Source of the DNA: Campylobacterota bacterium
Lineage (GTDB): Bacteria; Campylobacterota; Campylobacteria; Campylobacterales; Sulfurimonadaceae
Assembly (NCBI GenBank): GCA_013607635.1
Contig: VCAY01000007.1
Location: forward strand, 1-48,468
Direction of reading: 5' to 3'
DNA length: 48,468 bases
Each line of letters opens with the position of its first letter. Positions within the stretch are counted from its first letter, which is position 1. The notes under the pieces were generated by a model that was not told the DNA's origin, made no database searches, and worked only from the letters and a program-made list of their open reading frames with translations. This document shows positions 1 through 9,127 of this stretch, one piece after another. The translations under genes were made by a program, and so were the position numbers.

Positions 1-1035
1 CTTAAGGTACTAAAGCCTCAAAATGCCAAACTTTTTCGTTTTGATGGTGACCAATTTGTATATATTGTAAACGATTTTTTTAATTTCCGTGAGCTTAAAG
101 ATTTTTCAGAATCTATTATATCTTTTTTTAATCAAACAGATATAGATCTAGAGTATAGGGATATCATTGTTAGGATTTCAATGACCATCGGTGTTGCTAT
201 GGGTAATGGGCTCATAACACTGAATCATGCAGCAGCAGTGCATGAAGCGCGCCGATATAAAAAGGGCTCTTACAAAATTTTTGAAGCAAAATCGGAATAT
301 GCCAAAAGGCAAAGTGAAAATACCTATTGGGTTAACAAGATTAGAGATGCTATTGAAAATGAAAAACTTATTGGTTTTTTTCAACCGATTCGTAACAATA
401 AAACAAAGCAGATTGAGAAATATGAATGTTTAGCACGGATCGATGATGGTATTGAGCTTGCTTCTCCACAACGATTTATGGAAGCTTGTCGCATGACGGG
501 AACACTCTCACTTATTACAAGAAGGATTGCGGCAAACGCTTTTAGGGTATTTAGCCAAACAGATTATGAGTTTTCACTTAACATCACTTCAAACGATATC
601 AACCTTGGGTATCTTGAGGAGTTTTTACTTCTCAATGTCAAAAAATACAATATTGATCCCTCTCGTGTGGTTTTAGAGCTTTTAGAAGATATTGTAACAT
701 TAACCGAATCAGATATGCTTGAGCAGATTAACTCACTTAGAGATAAAGGTTTTAAGATCGCTTTAGATGATTTTGGTGTGGAAAACTCCAACTTTTCACG
801 ACTTCTTGAACTGCATCCCGATTATCTCAAGATTGATGGGATGTTTATTAAAGATATTTTAGAAAACGAAAAAAGCAATCTTATTGTTGAGACGATCGTT
901 GAATTTTGTAAAAAAAGTGGCGTTAAGGTTATTGCCGAGTATATCCACAGCGAAGCAGTGCTACATAGGATCGAGCAGATGGGAATTGAGTATGCTCAAG
1001 GATACTGCATAGGAGCTCCAAAAGATCATCTTTAG
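1..1035 (+). CDS. GGDEF/EAL-domain protein, C-terminal part (5' end outside window)
   Basis: Cyclic-di-GMP signalling protein; the reading frame is open from base 1, so the N-terminus lies outside the window. Codons 14-19 read FDGDQF, a degenerate GGDEF signature, so the cyclase half is probably inactive. The EAL half starts near codon 125. The usual phosphodiesterase residues are visible: Glu142 in ECLARI (an EAL variant), Asn194, Glu226 in LELLED, Asp256-Asp257 in DDFG, Lys277 in LKID, Glu313 in IAEY and Gln333 in YAQGY. I infer an active c-di-GMP phosphodiesterase at the inner membrane or in the cytosol; the sensory input cannot be seen. An ATG at 181 is internal to the GGDEF domain and is not the true start. 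It converges with the channel gene, with 5 bp between stops. Confidence 0.9.
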   Translation, partial: LKVLKPQNAKLFRFDGDQFVYIVNDFFNFRELKDFSESIISFFNQTDIDLEYRDIIVRISMTIGVAMGNGLITLNHAAAVHEARRYKKGSYKIFEAKSEYAKRQSENTYWVNKIRDAIENEKLIGFFQPIRNNKTKQIEKYECLARIDDGIELASPQRFMEACRMTGTLSLITRRIAANAFRVFSQTDYEFSLNITSNDINLGYLEEFLLLNVKKYNIDPSRVVLELLEDIVTLTESDMLEQINSLRDKGFKIALDDFGVENSNFSRLLELHPDYLKIDGMFIKDILENEKSNLIVETIVEFCKKSGVKVIAEYIHSEAVLHRIEQMGIEYAQGYCIGAPKDHL

Positions 1036-1040
1036 TTTTC

Positions 1041-1815
1041 TTATCTGTTTTGCAATAAGGTTTTTAACTCTTTTATCTCTGAGCGAAGTTGTGCAATCTC
1101 CTCTTTTGATGCAAGTTCAATCTCTGCAGTATCCTCTTTGCTTAAGCTGTTCATAGCATCAACAACGACCGCAACGATAAGATTGATGATGATAAATGTA
1201 ACCACAAAGATAAAGGGGACAAAAAACAGCCAAGCATAAGGGTAGATTTCCATAACAGGACGCGCAATACCCATAGACCAAGACTCGAGTGTCATCACTT
1301 GGAAAAGTGTATAGAGTGATTTGCCAAGTGTACCAAACCATGCAGGAAAATCTTCTCCAAAGAGTTGCGTTGCAAGAATAGCAGATATATAAAAGAGGAT
1401 AATCATGAGCCCAGCAATTGATGCCATGCCCGGAATAACACTTCTAAGGGCAACAACAATTTTTCTCATTTGTGGCATAATAGTGATAATGCGTAATAGC
1501 CTAAAGACCCGCAGGATTCTAAAAATTTCAAAGACACTGTTGGTAGGAAACAAGGAAATAGCTACGATACTTAGATCAAAGAGGCTCCATCCATCTTTAA
1601 AAAATGAAGCTCGATGTGCATAGATTCGTAGGATAATCTCAATCAAAAATATATTAATGATAATTTTGTCAAAAATATCTAATTGATCTTTAATGTTTGT
1701 AAAAAATGGCAGGGTAGGTTTCTAACCCCATTGTGATCCCATTGATAATAATGACCCATAAAATAAAGTTCTTGAATTTATCTGACTCTACGAGAGCGTA
1801 AATTTTTGCATGCAT
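1041..1815 (-). pseudogene. BacNav (NavAb-type) voltage-gated sodium channel, frameshifted
   Basis: Single-domain six-helix sodium channel that would form a homotetramer in the inner membrane. Translation from ATG at 1815 (AGGAG 7 nt upstream) runs for 41 residues and stops at 1690-1692. The rest of the protein is in the next frame. Removing one T from a T6 run (1701-1706) joins them into a 257-residue protein with S1-S6, S4 arginines at restored positions 99, 102, 105 and 108, the selectivity filter TLESWSM at 175-181, and a C-terminal coiled coil. These positions coincide with those I know for Arcobacter NavAb (R99-R108, E177), which supports a single-base change. It lies 10 bp after the SulP stop and was probably co-transcribed with it. 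Could be a real inactivation, an assembly error or a reversible slip. Confidence 0.88.
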
Positions 1816-1825
1816 AATATAACTC

Positions 1826-3364
1826 CTAATAGTTGATAGCTACCTTATAGGTTGGATCATCCTCCTCATAGCTGCAATGAGGTCCCGCTTTTTTCAAAAT
1901 ATCCTTGCAATCCGCACTAAGGTGTCGTAAAAGAAGGTTTTTGCCTGCATCTTCATATTTTTTGACAAGATTGTCGATCGCTTCAACACCGGAAAAGTCA
2001 AGTACCCGTGCATTTTTAAAGTCTATCACCACCTTTGGTGGATCTTGCTCAATGGAAAAATTATCGGAAAATGTTGTTGCACTGCCAAAAAAGAGAGGAC
2101 CTTCAAGCTCGTAAACTTTGGTACCATCCTCTTCAACACTTGTTTTTGCCCAAATACGTGCATGTTTCCACGCAAAAACAAGAGCAGCGATAATCACACC
2201 GATAATGACAGCAACAGCAAGATCCTCTATAACAGTAATGATGGTGACAACAACCATCACAAAAACATCTGCTTTTGGCATGTGTTTAAGGTGTGAGAAG
2301 CTTGACCACTCAAAAGTTCCGATACTTACCATAAACATGATCCCAACAAGTACACCGACAGGGATCACATTAAGCACATCTGTCAAGGAGATAACAAGGA
2401 TCAGCAGTCCAACAGCAGCAGTAAAGGAGGAGAGTCTTCCAAGACCACCGGAAGTGTAGTTGATAATCGATTGACCAATCATGGCACACCCGGCCATACC
2501 ACCGAAAAATCCACAGGCGATATTCCCTGTACCCAAAGCGATACACTCTTGATTGCCACTGCCTCGCTCTCCACTCATCTCATCTAAAACTGCCAGTGTC
2601 AAGAGTGATTCAATAAGTCCGACAAGTGCCATAATAACAGCATAAGGAAGCACCATAATAAACGCATCAAGGCTAAAGAGGGTATCTGGAATGATAAGGT
2701 GTGGTAACTGCCCTTTAAACACACTCAGGTTTGCAAGATCACCCACTGTGAGTGTATCGATCTTGGCAAAATAAACGATGAAAGTAAGTACCACAATGGC
2801 AACAAGTCCAGATGGTACCGCTTTGGTGTATTTTGGCAACAGATACATTATAAGCATCGTTACAAATACGATGGCATACATCTCGATACCTTGGCTGTTA
2901 AAGAACTTAAACTGTGCCATAGCGATCACAATAGCAAGTCCGTTGACAAAGCCATAAAGGGCAGGTTGTGGAACAAGGCGGATAAATTTACCAAGTTTCA
3001 AAACACCTACAAGTACCTGAATGACCCCTGCAATGATAGTTGCAAGAAGTACATAATTAAGTACATGGATATAAAGCTCGTCTCCTGTGAGTCCGGCAAG
3101 TTTAAGTTTGTAGTTTGCTTCAAGCACAAGGCCGATAATAACAACAGCAACACTTCCTGTTGCTCCGCTAATCATTCCGGGCTTTCCACCGATGATAGCA
3201 GTGATAAGCCCTAAGATAAATGCAGTGTAGAGACCAACAATGGGACTTACTTCTGCTATAAAACTAAAGGCGATCGCTTCAGGTACGAGTGCAACAGCTA
3301 CAACAAGACCTGAAAGGGTGTCATTTTTGATATTGTGTGATGTATATTTTCGGATATCGAACAA
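1826..3364 (-). CDS. SulP-family anion transporter with STAS domain
   Basis: Inner-membrane anion permease of the SLC26/SulP family (sulfate, bicarbonate or related anions), 512 residues. The N-terminal motif SGLVVAVALVPEAIAFSF and the following hydrophobic segments make the transport core (about residues 15-410). The last 90 residues form a STAS domain with DFSGVEAID. I choose the TTG at 3364 because AAGGGA lies 6 nt before it. An upstream TTG at 3391 lacks a Shine-Dalgarno sequence and would lie upstream of the transcript start expected from the -10 box at 3393-3398. Sequence alone does not settle the substrate; Na+-dependent bicarbonate uptake as in BicA is one possibility. The sodium-channel gene follows directly. 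Confidence 0.92.
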   Translation of the reverse strand: MFDIRKYTSHNIKNDTLSGLVVAVALVPEAIAFSFIAEVSPIVGLYTAFILGLITAIIGGKPGMISGATGSVAVVIIGLVLEANYKLKLAGLTGDELYIHVLNYVLLATIIAGVIQVLVGVLKLGKFIRLVPQPALYGFVNGLAIVIAMAQFKFFNSQGIEMYAIVFVTMLIMYLLPKYTKAVPSGLVAIVVLTFIVYFAKIDTLTVGDLANLSVFKGQLPHLIIPDTLFSLDAFIMVLPYAVIMALVGLIESLLTLAVLDEMSGERGSGNQECIALGTGNIACGFFGGMAGCAMIGQSIINYTSGGLGRLSSFTAAVGLLILVISLTDVLNVIPVGVLVGIMFMVSIGTFEWSSFSHLKHMPKADVFVMVVVTIITVIEDLAVAVIIGVIIAALVFAWKHARIWAKTSVEEDGTKVYELEGPLFFGSATTFSDNFSIEQDPPKVVIDFKNARVLDFSGVEAIDNLVKKYEDAGKNLLLRHLSADCKDILKKAGPHCSYEEDDPTYKVAINY

Positions 3365-3392
3365 AAATTTTCCCTTAGAAAATAGTTGCAAA

Positions 3393-3398
3393 ATTATA
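3393..3398 (-). promoter_or_regulatory. -10 box upstream of SulP gene
   Basis: TATAAT on the minus strand. Expected transcript start is near 3386, which leaves about 20 nt of leader before the TTG at 3364 and argues against a start at 3391. No convincing -35. Confidence 0.5.
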
Positions 3399-3448
3399 TC
3401 TTATTTTTCACAGATAACAAAACAGATCTTCGTAGCAAATTGTGTATG

Positions 3449-6073
3449 CTATTGTAATGAATCTAATTGCTCTTCTACTTTTGTTTTTTTCTCCTGTGCT
3501 TCTGCTAAAGCTTGTCTGTTTTTCTCTAAAACATCGGATGGAGCGTTGGCTACAAAACGCTCATTGTTTAACATAGCGCTGAGTTTTGCGATCTCTTTGT
3601 CGAGTTTTTCACCCTGTTTTGTTAGCCTGTTGATGATTGGTGTAAGATCAATAGAGTCCGTAGGGATGAAGGTTTCACACATATCGGCGATGTCACTTAC
3701 CGCATTGTCAATTTTTGTATTACAAAAAGTAATATTTTGAACTTTTGCAAGCTTCTCTATGAATGGCTGCATCATCTTTTGGATCTCTTGGTCTAATCGA
3801 TCCACTTTTACATACGCCTGCTCTATTTTTTGGTTTGCCATATCAACTAAAACTTTGGCACGGCGGATAGAGACGATCGCATCCATAATGAGGTTAAAAG
3901 TTTTCTCCTCTTTTCTCTGTTTTGTTTTAAACGGATACTTTTTGATCATAATTGAATCGTCTTGCTCTAAAGTGGTACCACTGAGTTGATGGTAAAGATG
4001 TTCTGTGATAAACGGCATAAACGGATGCAATAGTTTCATCGCCTCTTTAAAGATAGCCCCAAGCTCAACGATCGAGGATTTGTCTGCTTTGCTAAGCTCA
4101 ATTCCCCAGTCACAAAACTCGTTCCAGATAAAGCGGTAAAGTACTGTTGCCGCATCATTAAACTTGTACTCATCCATCGCCGCGCGCACCTCTTTGGTTG
4201 CCACATTTAAACGGGAGACCATGTAGCGTCCTAGTGGTGTCTCAAGACAAAAACCGCTAAGATCCGGAAAAGTATCGACATTCATCCGTAAGAATTTCGC
4301 TGCATTGTAAAGCTTGTTGGTAAAGTTACGATTAAGCTCAAGTTTTTTCTTACTCATTCTAATATCGCGCCCCTGAGCCGCTGAAATTGCCAGAGTAAAA
4401 CGCAAGATATCGGCACTAAACTCATTAACCATATCGAGTGGATCGATCACATTGCCTTTAGATTTGGACATCTTTTGCCCATGCTCATCACGTACAAGAG
4501 CATGCAAGTAGATGTGGTTAAACGGCAATTCACCCATAAACTGCTCACCCATCATCATCATCCTTGCAACCCAGAAGAACAGGATATCAAAGCCGGTAAT
4601 AAGCAGGGTGTTTGGATAAAACTCTTTTAAGTCATTTGACTTAAACAGTTTGTCCATCTCCGCATCACCGTCACCCCATCCAAGTGTTGAGAATGGCCAA
4701 AGAGCAGAGGAGAACCAAGTATCAAGCACATCAGGATCTTGCGTAAGGTTTTTGCTTGCACATTTTGGACAAGATTCTGGCTGATCCTCTTGTGTTGCAA
4801 ACTCATGTTCACAATCATCGCAGTAAAACACAGGGATCTGATGCCCCCACCAAAGTTGGCGTGAGATACACCAGTCGCGAAGATCACCCATCCAAGAGTT
4901 GTAAGAGTTGATCCAGTGCGATGGGAAGAATTTTGCTTCACCCTCATTGGTTTTTTTGATCGAACTCTTGGCTACCTCGCTGCGAACAAACCACTGTTTG
5001 GAGATGTACGGCTCTACAACATTTTTACAGCGGTAACAATGCCCCACTTGGTGTTTATGATCTTCGATTTTGATCATAAAACCTTCCTCTTCAAGACGTT
5101 TGACGATCACTTCTCGTGCGGTAAGACGCTCTAAGCCTTGAAACTCTCCTGCGTAGTCGTTGAGGATCCCTTTTTCATCAAAGACGGTGATAAACTCAAG
5201 ATCGTGCCGTTTTCCCACTTCGTAGTCGTTTTGATCATGTGCGGGTGTTACTTTAACCACACCTGTTCCAAACTCCATATCGACATGCTCATCGGCGATG
5301 ATGGTAACTTCACGATCAAGAAGCGGAAGTTTTACTTTTTTACCGATGATATTTTTGTATCGTGCATCGTCGGGGTGTACCATCACGGCAGTATCGCCAA
5401 AGTAGGTCTCAGGTCTTGTGGTTGCAACTTCAACAAAACCGCTGCCGTCGGCAAACGGGTATTTTATGTGGTAAAACTTGCCGTCGTGATCTTCATACTC
5501 CACCTCAATATCTGAGAGTGCACCATCGTGGGTACACCAGTTTACCATATAGTTGCCGCGAACGATAAGCCCTTTGTTATAAAGGTGTACAAATGCTTCT
5601 TTTACCGACTTTTGCAACCCTGCATCCATCGTAAAACGCTCACGCTTCCAAGCGGGACTTACCCCCATCTTTCTAAGCTGCGTAGTCATAATGCCGGCAG
5701 ACTCCTCTTTCCACTTCCAAGCACGCTCTAAAAACGCTTCGCGTCCGATCTCCTCTTTAGTCTTTCCTTCAGCGAGAATCTGTTTTTCTACAACATTTTG
5801 TGTCGCTATTCCGGCATGATCGGTTCCCGGTTGCCAGAGGGTTTTGTACCCGTCCATCCTTTTGTAGCGGGTGATGATATCTTGGAGTGTAAAAGTGAGT
5901 GCATGACCGATGTGGAGTCTTCCGGTAACATTTGGAGGTGGCATCATAATTGCGAAAGTTTTGCCATCCTCTTGAATATCTTTGTTACCATCGACCTCAA
6001 AATAGTCTCTTTCTTCCCATATCTGGTAATATTTACTTTCTATATCTTGAGGGTTGTACTTGTTTTCTGACAT
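3449..6073 (-). CDS. valS: Valyl-tRNA synthetase
   Basis: Class I aminoacyl-tRNA synthetase that charges tRNA-Val in the cytosol; 874 residues, usual for the family. HIGH is at residues 54-57 (within PPPNVTGRLHIGH) and KMSKS near 534-538. The region between carries the connective editing domain, and a Cys-rich zinc-ribbon-like stretch precedes KMSKS. The C-terminus ends in a ValS-type coiled coil. The frame stays open to 6115, but I take ATG at 6073 (MSENKYNPQDIE), where family proteins begin and where an AAGG lies 9 nt upstream. It has its own -10 box after the GGDEF gene, 60 bp away. Confidence 0.98.
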   Translation of the reverse strand: MSENKYNPQDIESKYYQIWEERDYFEVDGNKDIQEDGKTFAIMMPPPNVTGRLHIGHALTFTLQDIITRYKRMDGYKTLWQPGTDHAGIATQNVVEKQILAEGKTKEEIGREAFLERAWKWKEESAGIMTTQLRKMGVSPAWKRERFTMDAGLQKSVKEAFVHLYNKGLIVRGNYMVNWCTHDGALSDIEVEYEDHDGKFYHIKYPFADGSGFVEVATTRPETYFGDTAVMVHPDDARYKNIIGKKVKLPLLDREVTIIADEHVDMEFGTGVVKVTPAHDQNDYEVGKRHDLEFITVFDEKGILNDYAGEFQGLERLTAREVIVKRLEEEGFMIKIEDHKHQVGHCYRCKNVVEPYISKQWFVRSEVAKSSIKKTNEGEAKFFPSHWINSYNSWMGDLRDWCISRQLWWGHQIPVFYCDDCEHEFATQEDQPESCPKCASKNLTQDPDVLDTWFSSALWPFSTLGWGDGDAEMDKLFKSNDLKEFYPNTLLITGFDILFFWVARMMMMGEQFMGELPFNHIYLHALVRDEHGQKMSKSKGNVIDPLDMVNEFSADILRFTLAISAAQGRDIRMSKKKLELNRNFTNKLYNAAKFLRMNVDTFPDLSGFCLETPLGRYMVSRLNVATKEVRAAMDEYKFNDAATVLYRFIWNEFCDWGIELSKADKSSIVELGAIFKEAMKLLHPFMPFITEHLYHQLSGTTLEQDDSIMIKKYPFKTKQRKEEKTFNLIMDAIVSIRRAKVLVDMANQKIEQAYVKVDRLDQEIQKMMQPFIEKLAKVQNITFCNTKIDNAVSDIADMCETFIPTDSIDLTPIINRLTKQGEKLDKEIAKLSAMLNNERFVANAPSDVLEKNRQALAEAQEKKTKVEEQLDSLQ

Positions 6074-6104
6074 GCTACACAGCCTTACGTGAAAATTTTT
6101 CGCG

Positions 6105-6110
6105 ATTATA
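6105..6110 (-). promoter_or_regulatory. -10 box for valS
   Basis: TATAAT on the minus strand, followed by CGCG. It lies in the 60-bp gap after the GGDEF gene stop and predicts a leader of about 25 nt. Confidence 0.5.
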
Positions 6111-6133
6111 TCCAAAAAAGGGTGAGGCTATGC

Positions 6134-6886
6134 TTATATGCCGGTGACTCTCTTTTTGATTTGGATCTTGTCGCTATACATATCTTGATCTGCTTGTTCA
6201 AGGACCTCTTCTAAGATGGTATCTTTGGAAAAACTACTGAGACCAAAAGAGAAACTGATATGAAAGCTGCCGTTTTGTACTTTAAATTTCTTCTTCAGTA
6301 TATTTTCGCGAAGCTTGGAGAGTTCCTCTTTTGCAATATCAGTGGTGATGCTGTGGTGAAAAAGTATAAGAAACTCATTGCCACCATAGCGTACTACAGG
6401 GTATCTTATGGTTCGTAACATATTAGTGACATATTGCAGTACTTTGTCGCCGACAATGTGTCCGTAGGTGTCATTAATCTGTTTAAAATAGTTCAGATCG
6501 ATAAGTCCAAGAACACCATCTTTTATAAGATGGTTATGGTTTGTAGCATCTTGGTTGAGATAGTGGTCTTGTAACCATTTTCGATTGTATGCTTGTGTAA
6601 GTGCATCTTTATAAACAGCTGCTTTAAGTTTTTCAACCTCAGCACGTAGTTGTTCAGTCTCTTGAAGAACTTCGTGTAAGGTTGTTTCATCTTTTGCTTT
6701 GATCGCCTTTGTTGTTGATCGATCAAGCTGTTTGACATTTTCGGTTGTTTGAGATTCAAGTTGTGATAATTGAGTGCACGTTTCCTCCAAAAGATTTTTT
6801 GCTATTTCGTATTCATCTTCTAAAGAAACATCGTATTTTTTAGCAGTTTCTTGGAAGTAGTTAGTAAAAATTGTTGGGGTGATCAC
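6134..6886 (-). CDS. GGDEF-family protein with GGNEF signature (start uncertain)
   Basis: Diguanylate-cyclase-fold protein: a helical, coiled-coil-like N-terminal half, then a GGDEF domain (about residues 88-245) with DALTQAYNR, DLNYFKQINDTYGH, RYGGNEFLIL and a C-terminal ADQDMY. The signature is GGNEF, so the third residue, normally Asp or Glu and a metal ligand, is Asn. No RxxD inhibitory site precedes it. No hydrophobic segment is present, so it is probably cytosolic. The listed start is a GTG without a ribosome site. The same frame continues 23 codons upstream with plausible coding sequence (TDEELLKIITHDVKNS) to a TTA codon at 6953-6955, 7 nt after AAGGAG, but no ATG, GTG or TTG is available there. 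Confidence 0.85.
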   Translation of the reverse strand: MITPTIFTNYFQETAKKYDVSLEDEYEIAKNLLEETCTQLSQLESQTTENVKQLDRSTTKAIKAKDETTLHEVLQETEQLRAEVEKLKAAVYKDALTQAYNRKWLQDHYLNQDATNHNHLIKDGVLGLIDLNYFKQINDTYGHIVGDKVLQYVTNMLRTIRYPVVRYGGNEFLILFHHSITTDIAKEELSKLRENILKKKFKVQNGSFHISFSFGLSSFSKDTILEEVLEQADQDMYSDKIQIKKRVTGI

Positions 6887-7034
6887 GGGAAGGTCGCATA
6901 TAGAGTTTTTAACATCATGGGTAATAATCTTTAAGAGTTCCTCATCTGTTTTTAATTGGTTACTCCTTATGTGTATATGTGACGGATTGTATCACAGTAT
7001 ATTTTAAAATTAGCCCAATTTAATAGATGCGGTG

Positions 7035-7040
7035 TATAAT
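7035..7040 (+). promoter_or_regulatory. -10 box directly before the uvrD-like start
   Basis: TATAAT preceded by GTG. Only 5 nt separate it from the ATG at 7046, so transcription should begin at or next to the start codon, giving a leaderless mRNA. No Shine-Dalgarno sequence is present. Confidence 0.5.
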
Positions 7041-7045
7041 TCGCC

Positions 7046-9127
7046 ATGCCATTAACAAGACTCAATGAAGAGCAGTACAAAGCTGCAACATCCAAACACA
7101 CCAAAAATCTCATCATCGCTTCAGCAGGGACAGGGAAGACCTCGACTATTGTAGGGCGTATAGCATATCTGCTGCAAAACGGTGTGCAGCCACAAGAGAT
7201 ACTGCTACTGACATTTACCAATAAAGCAGCAGCAGAGATGGTAAGTCGTGTGGCAGAATTTTTCGGTAAAAGTGTTGCTGGCAAGATCGATGCAGGAACA
7301 TTTCATGCGGTGAGTTACCGATGGTTGAAAAAAAAAGATAAACGGGTTGTGCTCAAACAGCAAAGAGAGTTAAAAACTCTTTTTCGCTCTGTATTTGAAA
7401 AACGCTCCTTTGGGCATATCGATGCAGATGTGCAAGCATGGGGTGGCAACTACCTTTACGACATCTACTCCTACTACCAAAACACCGAGCTGCAAAAAGA
7501 TTTTTACAATTGGCTTTTAAAAAATCATCCAGAACACGAAGAGTTTGCGATGATCTATGCCGATGTGGTGGATGAGTTTGAGAAGCTCAAAAATGAGTTT
7601 GGTTTTTTAAATTTTAACGACCTGCTGTTAAAGTTTCGTGATCTTTGTAAAAATGAACATCTCGGTTATAAAGAGGTGCTTGTGGATGAGTACCAAGATA
7701 CCAATGCCCTGCAAGGCACACTCATCGATGCGATGGATCCACCCTCACTTTTTTGTGTGGGGGATTATGATCAGAGTATCTACGCTTTTAACGGCGCAGA
7801 TATTACGATTATCGGATCATTTACCCAAAAATATCGTGATGCCGTGGTGCACACCTTAACAAAAAACTACCGCTCAAGCAAACCGATCCTCTCACTGGCG
7901 AACAAGGTGATCGAGATCAATGAACGGATCTACCCCAAAAATCTTGAGGTAACCCGCAGCGATGTTGACATAGCGCCAAAACTACTAGCTTATGATGAAC
8001 TCTTTGATCAGTACCATGGTGTTGCAGATATGATCTCGCGTTCATCTACACCCCATCAAGATATCGCCGTAATCTTTCGTAACAACTCCTCAGCCGATGG
8101 GATCGAAGTGGCTTTACGGGAGATCAACATTACATGTAAGCGTAAAGGGGGAACGAGTTTTTTTGACTCTAAAGAGGTGAAGGGTGTTCTTGATCTTTAT
8201 ACCCTTTTAGTTAATGAATCAGATATGATGGCGTTTATCCACCTGTTTGAGTATGCCAAAGGGATCGGCAGTGCGATGGCAAAAGAGCTTTACATGGCAC
8301 TTAAAAACTTAGGACAGGGGAGTATGTTCTATGGGCTTTATGCACCTGATGAATCGCTGAAAAACCCTTTTGAAAAACGTAAACTTAACCATCAGCTTGG
8401 GCTTTTTGATGATTTTTTGGAACTGGGTGCGGTTGGGAAGTTTGCCAAGCTGGGTTTTGAAGCGAAATTTATGAAAAACCCGATCCTCAAACACCCAAAG
8501 CTTACTAAAGAGGGTGCAGTTTTTTTGCACCATTTTTATGTGTTGTTTCGCGATCTTAAGGGGATCAAGCAGCCAAGAGCGATTGTGCGAAAGATCGCTT
8601 CAAGTGAGTTGTTTTGTTATATTGCCGATCATTTGGCAACAAAAAGGGCGATGCAAAAAGATGGCAAAGTGGATGAGAAACAACAACAAGAGGCACTTGT
8701 ACGCATCGAGCGAAAGATGCAACTCCTCCAAGAGCTATCACAACCCTACAGTGAGCATGAAAGGTTTTTAAATGCGATGATTCTCGGCTCATCCGATCTT
8801 TCGCAGGGTGAAGGGGTGAATCTTCTGAGTGTACATGCATCAAAGGGGCTGGAGTACAAAGAGGTGTATGCGGTGGATCTTATGGATGGGCGTTTCCCAA
8901 ACAGGAAGCTGATGCTGCGTAGCGGTTCACTCGATGAGGAGCGACGACTTTTTTATGTGGCGGTAACAAGGGCAAAAGATATTTTGTACCTTAGTTTTGC
9001 TAGATACGACAAGATCAAAAAACAAAATTTTGTCGCTTCACAATTTGTATACGAAGCAGGGCTGATTCCAAAAGATGAAAGCTACTCGCAGATGGTACTG
9101 CAAGAGTTGAACAAAGTGGAGGATTAA
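7046..9127 (+). CDS. UvrD/Rep-type superfamily 1 DNA helicase
   Basis: ATP-dependent 3'-5' DNA helicase, 693 residues, for repair or replication restart. Visible motifs in order: Walker A ASAGTGKTS (25-33), motif Ia LTFTNKAA, Walker B DEYQDT (about 214-219), motif III GDYDQSIYAFNGA, motif IV NYRSS, motif V LLSVHASKGLEY and motif VI VAVTRAKD (near 638). It lacks the long C-terminal tail of E. coli UvrD, so an exact UvrD/PcrA/Rep label is not safe. Start is the ATG at 7046 just after a -10 box. It is divergent from the GGDEF gene and overlaps the end of the EI24 gene by 4 bp tail to tail. Confidence 0.95.
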   Translation: MPLTRLNEEQYKAATSKHTKNLIIASAGTGKTSTIVGRIAYLLQNGVQPQEILLLTFTNKAAAEMVSRVAEFFGKSVAGKIDAGTFHAVSYRWLKKKDKRVVLKQQRELKTLFRSVFEKRSFGHIDADVQAWGGNYLYDIYSYYQNTELQKDFYNWLLKNHPEHEEFAMIYADVVDEFEKLKNEFGFLNFNDLLLKFRDLCKNEHLGYKEVLVDEYQDTNALQGTLIDAMDPPSLFCVGDYDQSIYAFNGADITIIGSFTQKYRDAVVHTLTKNYRSSKPILSLANKVIEINERIYPKNLEVTRSDVDIAPKLLAYDELFDQYHGVADMISRSSTPHQDIAVIFRNNSSADGIEVALREINITCKRKGGTSFFDSKEVKGVLDLYTLLVNESDMMAFIHLFEYAKGIGSAMAKELYMALKNLGQGSMFYGLYAPDESLKNPFEKRKLNHQLGLFDDFLELGAVGKFAKLGFEAKFMKNPILKHPKLTKEGAVFLHHFYVLFRDLKGIKQPRAIVRKIASSELFCYIADHLATKRAMQKDGKVDEKQQQEALVRIERKMQLLQELSQPYSEHERFLNAMILGSSDLSQGEGVNLLSVHASKGLEYKEVYAVDLMDGRFPNRKLMLRSGSLDEERRLFYVAVTRAKDILYLSFARYDKIKKQNFVASQFVYEAGLIPKDESYSQMVLQELNKVED

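Noticed and set aside
3240-3740. 166-codon open frame on the plus strand over the SulP start and valS end
   Set aside because: Antisense to two real genes, no ribosome site and Cys/Ser-rich shadow composition.
5138-5515. 125-codon frame opposite valS
   Set aside because: Antisense to conserved synthetase sequence; no supporting signal.
7327-7345. A-rich run in the uvrD-like gene as a possible frameshift
   Set aside because: The helicase frame reads through it intact with all motifs in one frame.
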